A DNA stretch of 64,000 nucleotides from Terrabacter sp. 28. Lineage in GTDB: Bacteria > Actinomycetota > Actinomycetes > Actinomycetales > Dermatophilaceae. The notes under the pieces were generated by a model. It searched no databases, was not told the DNA's origin, and worked only from the letters and a program-made list of their open reading frames with translations. The position numbers and the translations under genes are program-made. The stretch covers positions 62,001-126,000 of the forward strand of contig JYOE01000007.1 of assembly GCA_000955875.1 (NCBI GenBank), given 5' to 3'. Below are positions 41,422 to 51,023 of this stretch, in pieces; positions within the stretch are counted from its first letter, which is position 1, and each line of letters begins with the position of its first letter.

Positions 41422-44400
41422 ATGGTGCTTGACGACAACGCTGTCCTGACCAGCCCCCGGGTCCACACCGTGACGGGACCTGCGGGCCTCTTCGCCGAGA
41501 TCCTCGACAACGGTGCCCTGCGCCGGCTCGAGGCCTTCGGCACGAGCCTGCTGCTGCACCCGGCCACCGTCGCCGAGGCGGGTCTCGCCAACGTGCACCT
41601 GCGGGTGCACCGTCCGGACGGCATCGCCCGGCAGCCCCTCCTGGGCCCCGGCAGCGGCTCCGTCGTCACGCCCACGGACGACGGCGTCGTCGTCACCGGG
41701 CGGCACGAGGGCCTGCGCTACCGGCTCGTCTTCCGGCTCGGCACCGACGCGTCGGCGCCGGCCACGTGGCACTGGCAGGTCGAGCTGACGAACACGACCG
41801 GCGAGCCGGTCACGGCCGACGTCGTGCTCACCCACGACCCTGCTCTCGCACCCCTGGGCAACGTGCGCATCAACGAGTACTACGTCAGCCAGTACCTCGA
41901 CATCACGCCGGTCGCCACCGCGGGTCACGGCACCGCCGTCGCGGTGCGGCAGAACATGCCGGGCGAGCGCGTGCCGTGGCTGATGGTCGGCACGACGGGC
42001 ACCGGCACCGGCTGGGCGACCGACGCCGTCCAGCTCGTCACGCGCACCGAGCGCGGTGTCGTCTGGTCCGGTCTCGACGCGGCAGACCTGCCGAGCACCC
42101 GCCTGCAGCACGAGCACTCGCTCATCGCGCTGCAGGACGCCCCCGCCACGATCGCACCGGCCGACTCGCACCACACCGGCTTCTGGGGCGTCGCCCTCGA
42201 CGACCACCCCGAGGCGACCTCCGACGACGATGCGCGCTGGGCCGAGATCGCGGTCGCGGCCACCCAGACCCCGTGGGCGCCGGCGGGCGACGGCGCCCAC
42301 GGCCGGGACGGCGACGGCGCCTCGGTCCCGGCCACGCTCTGGTCGACGAGCCCATCCTTCGCGTCCCAGCCTCTGAGTTGTGAGCAGCTCCACGCCGCAG
42401 GCCTGCTCACGGATCGACAGCACGTCGAGACCGCCGACGACGGCACCGAGCTCGCCTGGACCGTGCGCGGTGGCCAGCTCGTCCTACCCGCCAAGGAGCT
42501 CGCCGTGCTCCGCCCGCACGGCCACCTGCTCCGCACCGGCGACGCCTTCACCCCTGACTCGCGATCGCTCGCCTCGACGGTCTGGATGTCCGGCACCTTC
42601 CACTCCCAGGTGACGCGTGGGCACGTCGGTCGCAACGCCGTCGTGACGGGCCGCCGCACCTACCTCGGCCTCCAGCGCGCGCACGGCATACGACTCTTCG
42701 TGGAGGACGCCGAGGGCGCCTGGTCGCTCCTCGAGACCCCGAGCGCGTGGTTCACCGGGCTCGACCACTGCACGTGGTGGTACGCCGCCACGTCGGGCCC
42801 GCTCGTCACCGTGACCTCGAGCGCACCGACCCACCAGCACGCCCTCACGCTCACGGTGGGGCAGGACGGCGCGGCACCGCGCCGCGTGCTCCTGGCCGTG
42901 CAGGTCGCCGACGACCTGTCGGACGCCCCGGCGGTCGACGTGTCGAGCGAGCACCTCGACGTCACGACGGCCGGCGACCCCCGTCCGTGGCGGGTGTCGT
43001 GGACCGGCGCCGGCGACGCCGAGATCGGTGACGCCCGCCTGCAGTCCGACGGCGAGGCTCGTGGCCGGGGCTGGGTCACCGTGCTCTTCGACCCCGCCCC
43101 CCACGTGCAGGTCACGGTCGAGTCTGCCCCCGAGGCCGGTGAGGCGCCCGAGGGCGAGATCACCCCCGCGGGCGAGCAGCTCGGGCAAGCGTTCTGGGAC
43201 CGCGCCGGCCACGCCGTCTCGCTCGACGGCACCGGCCTCGGCGACGACGACACCCGGGCCGCGCACCTGTCAGCGGCGCTGCCCTGGTTCACCCACAACG
43301 CCTTCGTCCACTACCTCTCGCCCCGAGGGCTCGAGCAGTTCTCGGGCGGCGCCTGGGGCACGCGCGACGTGTGCCAGGGTCCGGTCGGCCTGCTGACCGC
43401 CCTCGGTCGCCAGGAGTCGGTGCGCGACGTGCTGCTGCGGGTCTTCCGCGCGCAGAACGCCCGCGGCGACTGGCCGCAGGCCTTCGAGTTCCTGCCGCCG
43501 CTGCCCGAGTCGGGCCAGCAGGACTCGCACGGCGACGTCGTCTTCTGGCCCGTCCTCGCGGCCGGCGACTACCTGCGCACCACGGGCGACGCCTCCCTGC
43601 TCGACGAGCCCGTCGCGTTCGTCGGCGACGACGCGCTCGAGCCGGCCGCTCCGGTGGCGGAGCACCTGCGACGTGCGGTCGCGCGCATCGCGGAGTGCAC
43701 CGTCCCCGGGAGCCCGCTGCCGGCATACGGGCACGGCGACTGGAACGACTCGCTCCAGCCCGCCGACCCGCACCTCGCGGCGAACCTCGTGTCGACGTGG
43801 ACCGCCGTGCTCCAGACCCAGGCGCTGCGCACCCTCGCCGAGGGCCTTCACGCTGTCGGCGCGACCGGCGGTTCGGTGGCCCTCGCGGCCGACGCGGACG
43901 AGCTCGCCGAGCGCACCCACGACGCCCTGCTCGACCAGCTCGCCTCCGACCCGGTGCTCCCCGGCTACCTGCTGCACCACGACGACGGGCGGCTCGAGCC
44001 GCTCGTGCACCCCACCGACGAGCGCACCGGCCTGCGCTACGGCGTGCTGCCGTGGATCCACGCCATCGGCGCCGACCTGCTCACGCCCGAACAGGCCCGC
44101 CACCACCTCGACCTCATCGAGGAGCACCTGCTCGGCCCCGACGGCGCGCGCCTCTTCGACGGCCCGGTCAGCTACGTCGGCGGCCCGATGACGGTGTTCC
44201 AGCGCGCTGAGGCGAGCACCTTCTGGGGCCGCGAGATCGGCCTCATGTACATGCACGCGCACCTGCGCTACGCCGAGGCCCTGGCCCGCGTCGGTGACGG
44301 CGACGCGCTGCTCACGGCGCTGGCCAAGGCGAGCCCGGTCGGCCTGGAGTCGCTCGTCCCGCAGGCTCGCCCGCGCCAGACGACCTGCTACTACTCCTCC

Positions 44401-44868
44401 TCCGACGGTGCGTTCACCGACCGCTACGACGCCTCGGAGCGGTATGCCGCCCTCATGGCCGGCGACGTGCCCCTCGAGGGCGGCTGGCGCGTCTACTCGT
44501 CGGGCCCCGGGCTCGTGCTGCGGCTCGTCACCGAGGTGCTGCTCGGCATCCGGCAGCGCGGCGACGACGTCGAGATCGACCCGGTGCTGCCGCCCGGTGG
44601 TGACGACGGCAGGCGAGAGCTCGCCGCACACCTGCCCGTCGCCGGGCGCGATCTTGCGGTCCGCTACGTGCTCGGGCCCGAGGGGCACGGCGTGCGGCGT
44701 GTCACCGTCGGAGGCCGTGAGCTCGACCTGCGCCCGCTCAGCAACCCGTACCGCCGCGCCGGGGTGGCCGTCCGGCTCGCCGACCTGCTCGGCGAGCCCA
44801 CCGAGATGCCCACCGACACCCGCACCCACCAGCGGACCACTCTCGAGATCTCCGTGGAGACCCACTGA
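41422..44868 (+). CDS. Large GH94 glycoside phosphorylase, probable 1,2-beta-oligoglucan phosphorylase
   Basis: A 1148-residue cytoplasmic GH94 protein, much longer than cellobiose phosphorylase (about 800) and close to the length of sophoro-oligosaccharide phosphorylases. An N-terminal beta-sandwich region covers about 1-550 (INEYYVSQYLDITP is a recognisable block), then a helical barrel. The GH94 motif YGHGDWND has the general-acid candidate D773; HGDWNDSLQPADPHLAANL and the phosphate-loop-like TCYYSSSDGAFTDRYDA follow. The reaction would be reversible phosphorolysis of beta-1,2-glucans to glucose 1-phosphate. The ATG follows TAGGA. A GH3 beta-glucosidase starts one base after the stop, the same gene pairing as in the characterised Listeria innocua sophoro-oligosaccharide locus (known; specificity here inferred). 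Confidence 0.85.
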   Translation: MVLDDNAVLTSPRVHTVTGPAGLFAEILDNGALRRLEAFGTSLLLHPATVAEAGLANVHLRVHRPDGIARQPLLGPGSGSVVTPTDDGVVVTGRHEGLRYRLVFRLGTDASAPATWHWQVELTNTTGEPVTADVVLTHDPALAPLGNVRINEYYVSQYLDITPVATAGHGTAVAVRQNMPGERVPWLMVGTTGTGTGWATDAVQLVTRTERGVVWSGLDAADLPSTRLQHEHSLIALQDAPATIAPADSHHTGFWGVALDDHPEATSDDDARWAEIAVAATQTPWAPAGDGAHGRDGDGASVPATLWSTSPSFASQPLSCEQLHAAGLLTDRQHVETADDGTELAWTVRGGQLVLPAKELAVLRPHGHLLRTGDAFTPDSRSLASTVWMSGTFHSQVTRGHVGRNAVVTGRRTYLGLQRAHGIRLFVEDAEGAWSLLETPSAWFTGLDHCTWWYAATSGPLVTVTSSAPTHQHALTLTVGQDGAAPRRVLLAVQVADDLSDAPAVDVSSEHLDVTTAGDPRPWRVSWTGAGDAEIGDARLQSDGEARGRGWVTVLFDPAPHVQVTVESAPEAGEAPEGEITPAGEQLGQAFWDRAGHAVSLDGTGLGDDDTRAAHLSAALPWFTHNAFVHYLSPRGLEQFSGGAWGTRDVCQGPVGLLTALGRQESVRDVLLRVFRAQNARGDWPQAFEFLPPLPESGQQDSHGDVVFWPVLAAGDYLRTTGDASLLDEPVAFVGDDALEPAAPVAEHLRRAVARIAECTVPGSPLPAYGHGDWNDSLQPADPHLAANLVSTWTAVLQTQALRTLAEGLHAVGATGGSVALAADADELAERTHDALLDQLASDPVLPGYLLHHDDGRLEPLVHPTDERTGLRYGVLPWIHAIGADLLTPEQARHHLDLIEEHLLGPDGARLFDGPVSYVGGPMTVFQRAEASTFWGREIGLMYMHAHLRYAEALARVGDGDALLTALAKASPVGLESLVPQARPRQTTCYYSSSDGAFTDRYDASERYAALMAGDVPLEGGWRVYSSGPGLVLRLVTEVLLGIRQRGDDVEIDPVLPPGGDDGRRELAAHLPVAGRDLAVRYVLGPEGHGVRRVTVGGRELDLRPLSNPYRRAGVAVRLADLLGEPTEMPTDTRTHQRTTLEISVETH

Positions 44869-44869
44869 C

Positions 44870-47065
44870 ATGACCGACCGCACCGCCACGCCGCGCCCCC
44901 AGGAGCGGCCGTGGCTCGATCCCACGCTGCCCGTCGAGGAGCGCGTCGACCTGCTCATGGCGCAGATGACGCTCGCCGAGAAGGTCGGTCAGACCCACCA
45001 GGTCGCCAACATCCACCCCGACGACGACGCCGCCGAGATCGCGGCGGGCCGGATCAGCTCGAGCCTCTACGCGTCGGGCGCCACCGCCGGCAACGAGCGC
45101 GACGAGGGCGTGCTCGTCGGCAACATCGACGCCGCCCAGCGCCACGCCGTCGAGGGCAGCCGCCTCGGCATCCCGCTGCTCTTCGGCCGCGACGTCATCC
45201 ACGGTCACCGCACCGTGGCACCGATCCCGCTCGGCATCGCCGCGTCCTTCGACCCCGACACGGCCGAGCAGATCGGCGAGATCGCGGCCCGCGAGGCCGC
45301 CGTCGACGGTGTCGCGTGGACCTTCACGCCGATGGTCGACCTCTCGGAGGAGCCGCGGTGGGGCCGGGTCGCCGAGTCTCTCGGGGAGACACCGGTCCTC
45401 TCGGGCCGACTGGCCGCCTCGATCGTCCGCGGCTTCCAGGGCGACGACCCGAGCAGCGCCGACCGGATCGCCGCGTGCGCCAAGCACTTCGCCGGCTACG
45501 GCCTCGCTGCCGGCGGCCGTGACTACGACACGGTCAGCGTCGGCGAGAACACCCTGCGCAACCTGCACCTGCGCCCGTTCAAGGCTGCCGTCGACGCCGG
45601 CGTCCTCACCGTCATGGCCGCCTTCAACGACGTCGACGGCATCCCGATGCACGCCCACGAGCACCTGGTCCGCGGCGTGCTCAAGGACGAGTGGGGCTTC
45701 GACGGCGTCGTCGTCGCCGACTGGAACGGCATCGGCCAGATCGTCTTCCAGGGTGTCGCGGCCGACAAGCGGGAGGCCGCGGCCCTCGCGATCCACGCGG
45801 GCGTCGACCTCGACATGGTGAGCGGCGCCTACCTCGAGCACCTCGAGGAGCTCGTCGAGTCCGGCGAGGTCGACCTCGCGCTCGTCGACGACGCGGTGCG
45901 CCGCGTGCTGCGGCTCAAGTTCCGCCTCGGGCTCTTCGAGCGCCCGTATGCCGCCCGGCCCGGTGCGTCGAACGCGCCCACGCCCGAGACCCGGGCCATC
46001 GCCCGCCGCGCAGCGCAGGCCGCGCACGTGCTCGTCAAGAACGACGGCGTCCTGCCACTCGGCGACGGGGCCGGGAAGGTGCTGCTCTCGGGGCCGTTCG
46101 TCGACGACGGCGACGCGCTGCTCGGCACGTGGGTCCTCGACGGCCGCGGCGAGGAGGTCGTCACGCCCGAGGCCGCCCTCCGCGAGCGCCTCGGCGACCG
46201 GGTCACCGTGGCCGACGGCCGCTTCCCCGACGTCACCCTGATGCAGGCGCGGGCCGCCGACACGTCGGTGCTGCTCCTCGGCGAGCACCGGTCCCGTTCC
46301 GGCGAGGCCCAGTCCGTCGTCGACATCGGCCTGCCGCCCGGCCAGCTCGAGCTCGTCCGCGCGGTCGCCGCGTTCGGCAAGCCGCTCGTCGCCGTCGTCT
46401 ACACCGGCCGGCCGCTCGACCTCACCGAGCTGCTCGACCTCGCCGACGCGGTGCTCGTCGTGTGGCACCCCGGCACCGAGGCGGGGTCGGCCCTCGTCGA
46501 CGTGCTGCTCGGCGACGTCGAGCCGCACGGCCGCCTGCCGATGACCTTCCCGCTCTCGACGGGCCACATCCCGACGAGCACGCACCAGCGGCCGACGGGG
46601 CGGCTCATCCGCGCCGACGTCGACCACCGGGAGGGCCGCTACATCGACGCCCTCACCTACCCGCGGCTGCCCTTCGGCTTCGGCCTGTCCTACACGAGCG
46701 TCGACTACGGCATGCCCGCCCTCTCGTCGTCGACGATGACGGCCGACGGCTCCGTGACCCTCGCCGTCACCGTGACCAACACGGGCGAGCGGCCCTGCCG
46801 CGAGGTCGTCCAGCTCTACTTCCGCGACCCCGTCGCCCAGGTCACGCGCCCGCTCGTCGAGCTGACCGACTGGGCGCTCGTCGACCTCGAGCCCGGCCAG
46901 GCACGCGAGGTCACCTTCGACGTGCAGGCCTCGCGATTCGCCTACGCAGGCCGCGACCTCACGACGCGCGTCGACGAGGGCGAGATCGTCCTGCTCACCG
47001 GGCCCGACGCGGCCCGCCTCAAGCCCGTCTCCGTCACCATCACCTCCCCGAAGGCCTCCTCATGA
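44870..47065 (+). CDS. GH3 beta-glucosidase
   Basis: A 731-residue cytoplasmic GH3 enzyme with the usual order: (beta/alpha)8 domain (about 20-330), alpha/beta sandwich (about 370-560) and fibronectin-III-like tail (about 620-731). The nucleophile is D284 in VVVADWNGI; GRDVIHGHRT, WGRVAESLGE and CAKHFAGYG line the active site. No signal peptide. It starts one base after the phosphorylase stop and overlaps the GH35 gene by four bases (ATGA). Expected role: hydrolysing short beta-linked gluco-oligosaccharides such as sophorose. Confidence 0.94.
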   Translation: MTDRTATPRPQERPWLDPTLPVEERVDLLMAQMTLAEKVGQTHQVANIHPDDDAAEIAAGRISSSLYASGATAGNERDEGVLVGNIDAAQRHAVEGSRLGIPLLFGRDVIHGHRTVAPIPLGIAASFDPDTAEQIGEIAAREAAVDGVAWTFTPMVDLSEEPRWGRVAESLGETPVLSGRLAASIVRGFQGDDPSSADRIAACAKHFAGYGLAAGGRDYDTVSVGENTLRNLHLRPFKAAVDAGVLTVMAAFNDVDGIPMHAHEHLVRGVLKDEWGFDGVVVADWNGIGQIVFQGVAADKREAAALAIHAGVDLDMVSGAYLEHLEELVESGEVDLALVDDAVRRVLRLKFRLGLFERPYAARPGASNAPTPETRAIARRAAQAAHVLVKNDGVLPLGDGAGKVLLSGPFVDDGDALLGTWVLDGRGEEVVTPEAALRERLGDRVTVADGRFPDVTLMQARAADTSVLLLGEHRSRSGEAQSVVDIGLPPGQLELVRAVAAFGKPLVAVVYTGRPLDLTELLDLADAVLVVWHPGTEAGSALVDVLLGDVEPHGRLPMTFPLSTGHIPTSTHQRPTGRLIRADVDHREGRYIDALTYPRLPFGFGLSYTSVDYGMPALSSSTMTADGSVTLAVTVTNTGERPCREVVQLYFRDPVAQVTRPLVELTDWALVDLEPGQAREVTFDVQASRFAYAGRDLTTRVDEGEIVLLTGPDAARLKPVSVTITSPKASS

Positions 47066-49392
47066 TCGAGACCATCCAGCGCCAGATCCGCATCGACGGC
47101 GAGCCCGTCGTCGTCATGGCGGGGGAGGTGCACTACTTCCGCGTCGCCCGTGCCGAGTGGGGCCAGCGCCTCGACCTGCTCGTCGAGGCCGGCTGCGACA
47201 CCGTCGCGTCCTACATCCCCTGGATCTTCCACGAGCTGCCCGACGGCACGATCGACGTCACGGGCGAGACGCGACCGGAGCGCGACATCGGCGCGTTCAT
47301 CGACCTCGCGGCCGAGAAGGGCCTGCGCTTCATCGCGCGACCGGGGCCGTTCATCATGGCCGAGCTGAAGAACGAGGGCATCCCGTTCCGCATCTACCGC
47401 GACCACCCGGAGGTCGTCCCGGTCGGGTGGGACGGCACCCCGGTGACGTCGCGCACGGTCGACTACCTGGCCCCCGCGTTCCTCGACGAGAGTGGGCGCT
47501 GGTTCGACGCGATCATGCCGGTGCTGGCGCCGCGCCTGCAGCCCGCCGGCGGCCCGATCATCGGCGTGCAGCTCGACAACGAGGTGGGCATGCTCGCCTG
47601 GGTGACGAACTCGCCCGACCTCACCGACGGGCTCGTCGAGGCGTTCGGCGAGTTCGTGCGCGAGCGGCACGGCGACACGCTCCCGTATGCCGTCGCGCCG
47701 GGTGACGACGGCTGGGCGCACGCCGTGCGCTCCCCCAAGGAGGAGTGGGCCGGGGCGCTGCGCCTCGACCTGGGCCTGTTCATGCGGCGGCGGTTCGGCG
47801 ACTACGTCGCGACGCTGCGGCGGATGTGCGAGGAGCGCGGCGTCGGCGGGGTGCCGTTCTTCGTCAACATCCACGGCACGGAGGGCGGCAACGGCGCACC
47901 GTTCCCGATCGGCATCAGCCAGCTCGTCGACACCTACTCCGGCATCCCGGGCATGGTGTCGGGGTCGGACCACTACCTCGGCGAGGCCACCCTCAACACG
48001 ATGACCGACCTCTACGTCATCAACGCCTACATGGCGGCCGTGCACGACGGGGACCAGCCGCTGACCTCCCTCGAGTTCGAGGCCGGCTCGGGCGACTACG
48101 GCGCGGGCGCGGAGATGCAGTACGACCCGTCGACGGCCGACCTCAAGACACGCCTCTGCCTCGCCCAGGGCAACCGGCTCGTCAACTACTACCTCTTCGC
48201 CGGCGGCATCAACCCGCCCCTCGACGAGCAGGTCGACGACGGCAACGACCGCATCTCCTTCACCGGTGAGCGGCACGGCACGGCAGCGCCCGTCGGCCCC
48301 GAAGGCCAGCGCGGCTACGCGTACGAGGCGACGGCGCGCACCGTGCGGGCCGTCAAGGCGAACGAGCCGTGGCTGGCGCGGATGGACGAGGACCACGACG
48401 ACGTGTCGCTGGGACTCGTGCTCGACGCGTACATGACCGAGTACCACCACCCGGGCTCGGAGACGATGACCGAGGTCGTCGACGACCTCACGTCCCACCG
48501 GGGCGCGGGTGAACGCAAGGCTCTCGCCCGCTCGCTCCTGCTCGCTGGGTTCCGTTACGGCGCAGTGCATCTCGAGCGGAGGGACCCCGCACCCGGATCG
48601 ACGGTCCTCGTCGGGACCGGCCGCCACCTCTCGCGGGTCGTGCAGGAGCGCCTGGTCGGGCACGTGTCGTCAGGCGGCAACGTCGTGCTGCTCGGCAAGG
48701 TGCCCGACCGCGAGCTCGACGGCACGCCGTGCACCCTTCTCGCCGAGGCGCTCGGCATCACGCCCGGCGAGGTCGTTCGCGACACCGGCCACTACTACCC
48801 GTCGCTCGTCGCGCACGGCTGGGCCGAGCCGTGGCCCGAGATGCGCGCCGGGTGGGTGCAGCACCTCACGCACGAGCGTGGCGACGTCGTGCTGACCGAC
48901 GTCTACGGCGCGGTCTGCGGGGTCGACGTGCCGCTCGGCGAGGGCCGGGCCATCGTGCTCGCCGCGCAGGTGCCGTCGGACGACGTGCTCTTCGACCGGG
49001 CCCTCTCGAGCCTCGGGGTCAGCCCGGGCCTGCGGCTCGAGACACAGTGGCCCGGTGTGTTCGCGACGACGACCAGCACCGACGACGGGCAGCGTGCCCT
49101 GCACGTCATCAACACCTCGGGCGCACCGGCTACGGTGACGGTCGCCCTGGACAGCACCCCGATCTCCGCCGGGTCGACGCTGCTCGTGCCGGCCCGCTCG
49201 GGTCACATCCTGCCGCTCGGGCTCGAGGTGGCCGGCCGCCGGCTCGACTGGGCCTCGGCCGAGATCGCCGGCGTCGACCCCGACGGCACGATCCACTTCC
49301 GTCCGGGCCTCGACGAAGACCGCGGCACCACAGTTGTCGTGAGCGGCGCTCACATGAGGTTGCCGGGAGGCGAGCACCTACTCCACCCGTAG
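47062..49392 (+). CDS. Divergent GH35-family enzyme
   Basis: A 776-residue GH35-like protein. MAGEVHYFRV at about 17-26, SYIPWIFHE, RPGPFIMAE and the acid/base motif GVQLDNEVG (E174) are clear; the nucleophile should be E338 or E340 in LTSLEFEAG, where ordinary beta-galactosidases have a TEFW-like motif. C-terminal beta domains follow. The active-site wording departs from beta-galactosidases, and at least one divergent GH35 protein elsewhere has been reported to act on beta-1,2-glucosidic bonds, which would suit this operon. Start overlaps GH3 (ATGA). Substrate is uncertain. Confidence 0.85.
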   Translation: MIETIQRQIRIDGEPVVVMAGEVHYFRVARAEWGQRLDLLVEAGCDTVASYIPWIFHELPDGTIDVTGETRPERDIGAFIDLAAEKGLRFIARPGPFIMAELKNEGIPFRIYRDHPEVVPVGWDGTPVTSRTVDYLAPAFLDESGRWFDAIMPVLAPRLQPAGGPIIGVQLDNEVGMLAWVTNSPDLTDGLVEAFGEFVRERHGDTLPYAVAPGDDGWAHAVRSPKEEWAGALRLDLGLFMRRRFGDYVATLRRMCEERGVGGVPFFVNIHGTEGGNGAPFPIGISQLVDTYSGIPGMVSGSDHYLGEATLNTMTDLYVINAYMAAVHDGDQPLTSLEFEAGSGDYGAGAEMQYDPSTADLKTRLCLAQGNRLVNYYLFAGGINPPLDEQVDDGNDRISFTGERHGTAAPVGPEGQRGYAYEATARTVRAVKANEPWLARMDEDHDDVSLGLVLDAYMTEYHHPGSETMTEVVDDLTSHRGAGERKALARSLLLAGFRYGAVHLERRDPAPGSTVLVGTGRHLSRVVQERLVGHVSSGGNVVLLGKVPDRELDGTPCTLLAEALGITPGEVVRDTGHYYPSLVAHGWAEPWPEMRAGWVQHLTHERGDVVLTDVYGAVCGVDVPLGEGRAIVLAAQVPSDDVLFDRALSSLGVSPGLRLETQWPGVFATTTSTDDGQRALHVINTSGAPATVTVALDSTPISAGSTLLVPARSGHILPLGLEVAGRRLDWASAEIAGVDPDGTIHFRPGLDEDRGTTVVVSGAHMRLPGGEHLLHP

Positions 49393-49456
49393 AGACACGA
49401 CGAGACCGTCGGGCCTCGTGCTCCAGGCAGAGGTCGCTGGTCGGAGTCGGCGCGGT

Positions 49457-49512
49457 GTGAGGTCTGCGCCGGCTCGGCCGATTCCCGGTGCCGGCGCAGA
49501 CCGAGACCTCAC
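49457..49512. terminator. Inverted repeat between convergent genes
   Basis: Left arm GTGAGGTCTGCGCCGGC and right arm 49490-49512 pair over 17 positions with a 6-base bulge in the right arm. It lies between the GH35 stop and the convergent YCII-like gene, whose stop codon it includes; probably terminates both. Confidence 0.6.
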
Positions 49513-49883
49513 TCGCCGGGTGCGTCCGGCCCGTCGGAGATCTGGCGCAGCGTCGCGACGACCTTGACCTCCGGCCAGTGCTTCGCGTGCAGCTCGGCGA
49601 ACTCACGTTGGTCGGCGACGGCCTCCTCGAGCGAGCCGTACTGCATGATCGCCCAGCCGCCGACGATCTCCTTGCTCTCCGCGTACGGCCCGTCGACTCG
49701 AGTCACCGTGCCGTTGTCGACGACGAAGTTCACGGCGTTCTCCGTGCCGTAGAGGCCCCCGCCGTCGAGGAACACGCCCTTGGCGGCACGCTCGCCGATG
49801 TGGACGTCCATCGCGTCGAAGAGCGACTGCGGGGGCGCTCCGATGCCCTCTTCCATCCTCACGAAGCCCATGAAACGCGGCAT
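49509..49883 (-). CDS. YCII/DGPF-domain protein
   Basis: A 124-residue ferredoxin-like-fold protein. The signature DGPYAESKEIVGGW places it in the YCII-related family often annotated as DGPF-domain or PhnB-like; members are small enzymes or accessory proteins, frequently next to ECF sigma factors, though none is here. ATG 49883 sits six bases after AAGGAG; ATG 49889 would be too close to that site. Confidence 0.85.
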   Translation of the reverse strand: MPRFMGFVRMEEGIGAPPQSLFDAMDVHIGERAAKGVFLDGGGLYGTENAVNFVVDNGTVTRVDGPYAESKEIVGGWAIMQYGSLEEAVADQREFAELHAKHWPEVKVVATLRQISDGPDAPGE

Positions 49884-50144
49884 CTGCATCTCCTTCTGGT
49901 TGCTGCTGGTTCCTGCCTGTCACCACTGCGTCGAACCGCTCGGCAGCTCTTCGACATTGTCGTCCGAGAATCTTCGCGAGCCGCGCCGGATAGGTCGACG
50001 ACGAGCCACACACGACCTCCTGGCCGCTGGCCCGCGTCGAGGCACGCCCCAGCGGCGAACGCGCACGTCGGGCACGACGACCCCGGCGCGACCGCGCTCC
50101 GCGCCCGCTCAGAGGGTCCGGCAACCGGCCCCCTGACAGCAGCG

Positions 50145-50180
50145 GGCGGCGGCCCGGACCACGAGGTCCCGGCCGCCGCC
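50145..50180 (-). terminator. Strong hairpin after the 70-residue secreted protein gene
   Basis: GGCGGCGGCCCGGACC and GGTCCCGGCCGCCGCC pair at 15 of 16 positions around ACGA, 25 bases beyond the stop codon. Confidence 0.8.
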
Positions 50181-50205
50181 GACGTCGTGACGCTGGAGGG
50201 TCGGG

Positions 50206-50418
50206 CTAGCAGAACGTCCGGGCGAGGGCGTTCTTGGCCTGGCCGCCACCGGCGGACTTGACGAGCTGGCCGACGTTGTCGACGCCGAGGACACCGCTGT
50301 TGACGGTCTTGTGCACCTGTCCGAAGCACGCGGCGTCAGCGGATGCTGCCTGGGCGCTTGCGGCGAGGCCGAGCGAGGCGAGAGCGGCGATGGAACCTGC
50401 AGCGAGGAGGCGCTTCAT
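50206..50418 (-). CDS. Small secreted protein with two cysteines, unknown function
   Basis: A 70-residue precursor. Residues 1-28 are a clean signal peptide (AAGSIAALASLGLAASAQA), leaving a mature chain of about 42-46 residues. One Cys lies near the mature N-terminus (DAACFGQ) and the other is the very last residue (ARTFC), so a disulphide could cyclise almost the whole peptide. The middle is Gly/Ala/Val-rich. Ribosome site AAGGGATG, strong terminator behind. It is an isolated gene with its own terminator. Function unknown; a secreted peptide or surface-active protein is conceivable. Confidence 0.8.
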   Translation of the reverse strand: MKRLLAAGSIAALASLGLAASAQAASADAACFGQVHKTVNSGVLGVDNVGQLVKSAGGGQAKNALARTFC

Positions 50419-50535
50419 GTGTCATCCCTTCGGTGGGTGGGTGCCCGGTGCACCCACTGCCCCCTTCTTCCGCCTTCGTGCCGGTTCTGGATGCAGCCGG
50501 GACCGACTTTCTCAGCCGCGGCGAGCCGAGAGGCG

Positions 50536-50557
50536 CGTCGGAACTGGGCACTCGACG
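50536..50557 (+). repeat. Dispersed repeat copy (TGGGCACTCGAC variant)
   Basis: CGTCGGAACTGGGCACTCGA with the flanking CG matches the 34.3 kb cluster except A to G in the core. It lies between two genes for small secreted proteins. Confidence 0.7.
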
Positions 50558-50627
50558 AAGACGGGCCCCGTCGGGTGCCCGGTCACCGACGCACCCCACC
50601 CGCCGTGGGCTCAGTTCACGCCGGCCT

Positions 50628-51023
50628 TCAGCCCTTGACGTAGAAGGCGTTCGTCTGCGAGCGCGACGGGTCGGTCGCCGTCGGGTCGAGCGCGGCGAAG
50701 GTGAAGTAGACCTCGTCGGTCTTGCCCGTGGCCGCGTTGCGGCACAGGTAGTCACGCGGACGGTTCACGGCGAGCTTGCGGGTGCAGCCCTTGGCGGCAT
50801 ACAGGCTGTCGAGCTTGCCCTGGACGGTGGCGACGGGGTCGGTCGAGCGCACGGTGGCCGTCGTCGAGCTCTGCGAGACGATCCGGCCCGGGCTGGTCGG
50901 CAGCGGCATGGACGTGGGCCACGTCCCGGACGAGGTGCCGCCGCCCCCACTGGCCGAGGCGAGGCCGGCGCCGAGCACGACTGCTGCGATGGTGGACATT
51001 CCGATGGCCGCGAACTTCTTCAT
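50628..51023 (-). CDS. Small secreted protein, unknown function
   Basis: A 131-residue exported protein, family not recognised. The signal peptide ends AGLASASG. The mature part begins with a Gly/Ser/Pro linker, then a compact domain with two cysteines (KGCTRKLAV and DYLCRNAA), probably disulphide-bonded, and beta-like stretches such as EVYFTFAALDP. Excellent ribosome site GAGGAGA before the ATG. It lies 209 bases upstream of the 70-residue secreted protein on the same strand. Confidence 0.75.
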   Translation of the reverse strand: MKKFAAIGMSTIAAVVLGAGLASASGGGGTSSGTWPTSMPLPTSPGRIVSQSSTTATVRSTDPVATVQGKLDSLYAAKGCTRKLAVNRPRDYLCRNAATGKTDEVYFTFAALDPTATDPSRSQTNAFYVKG

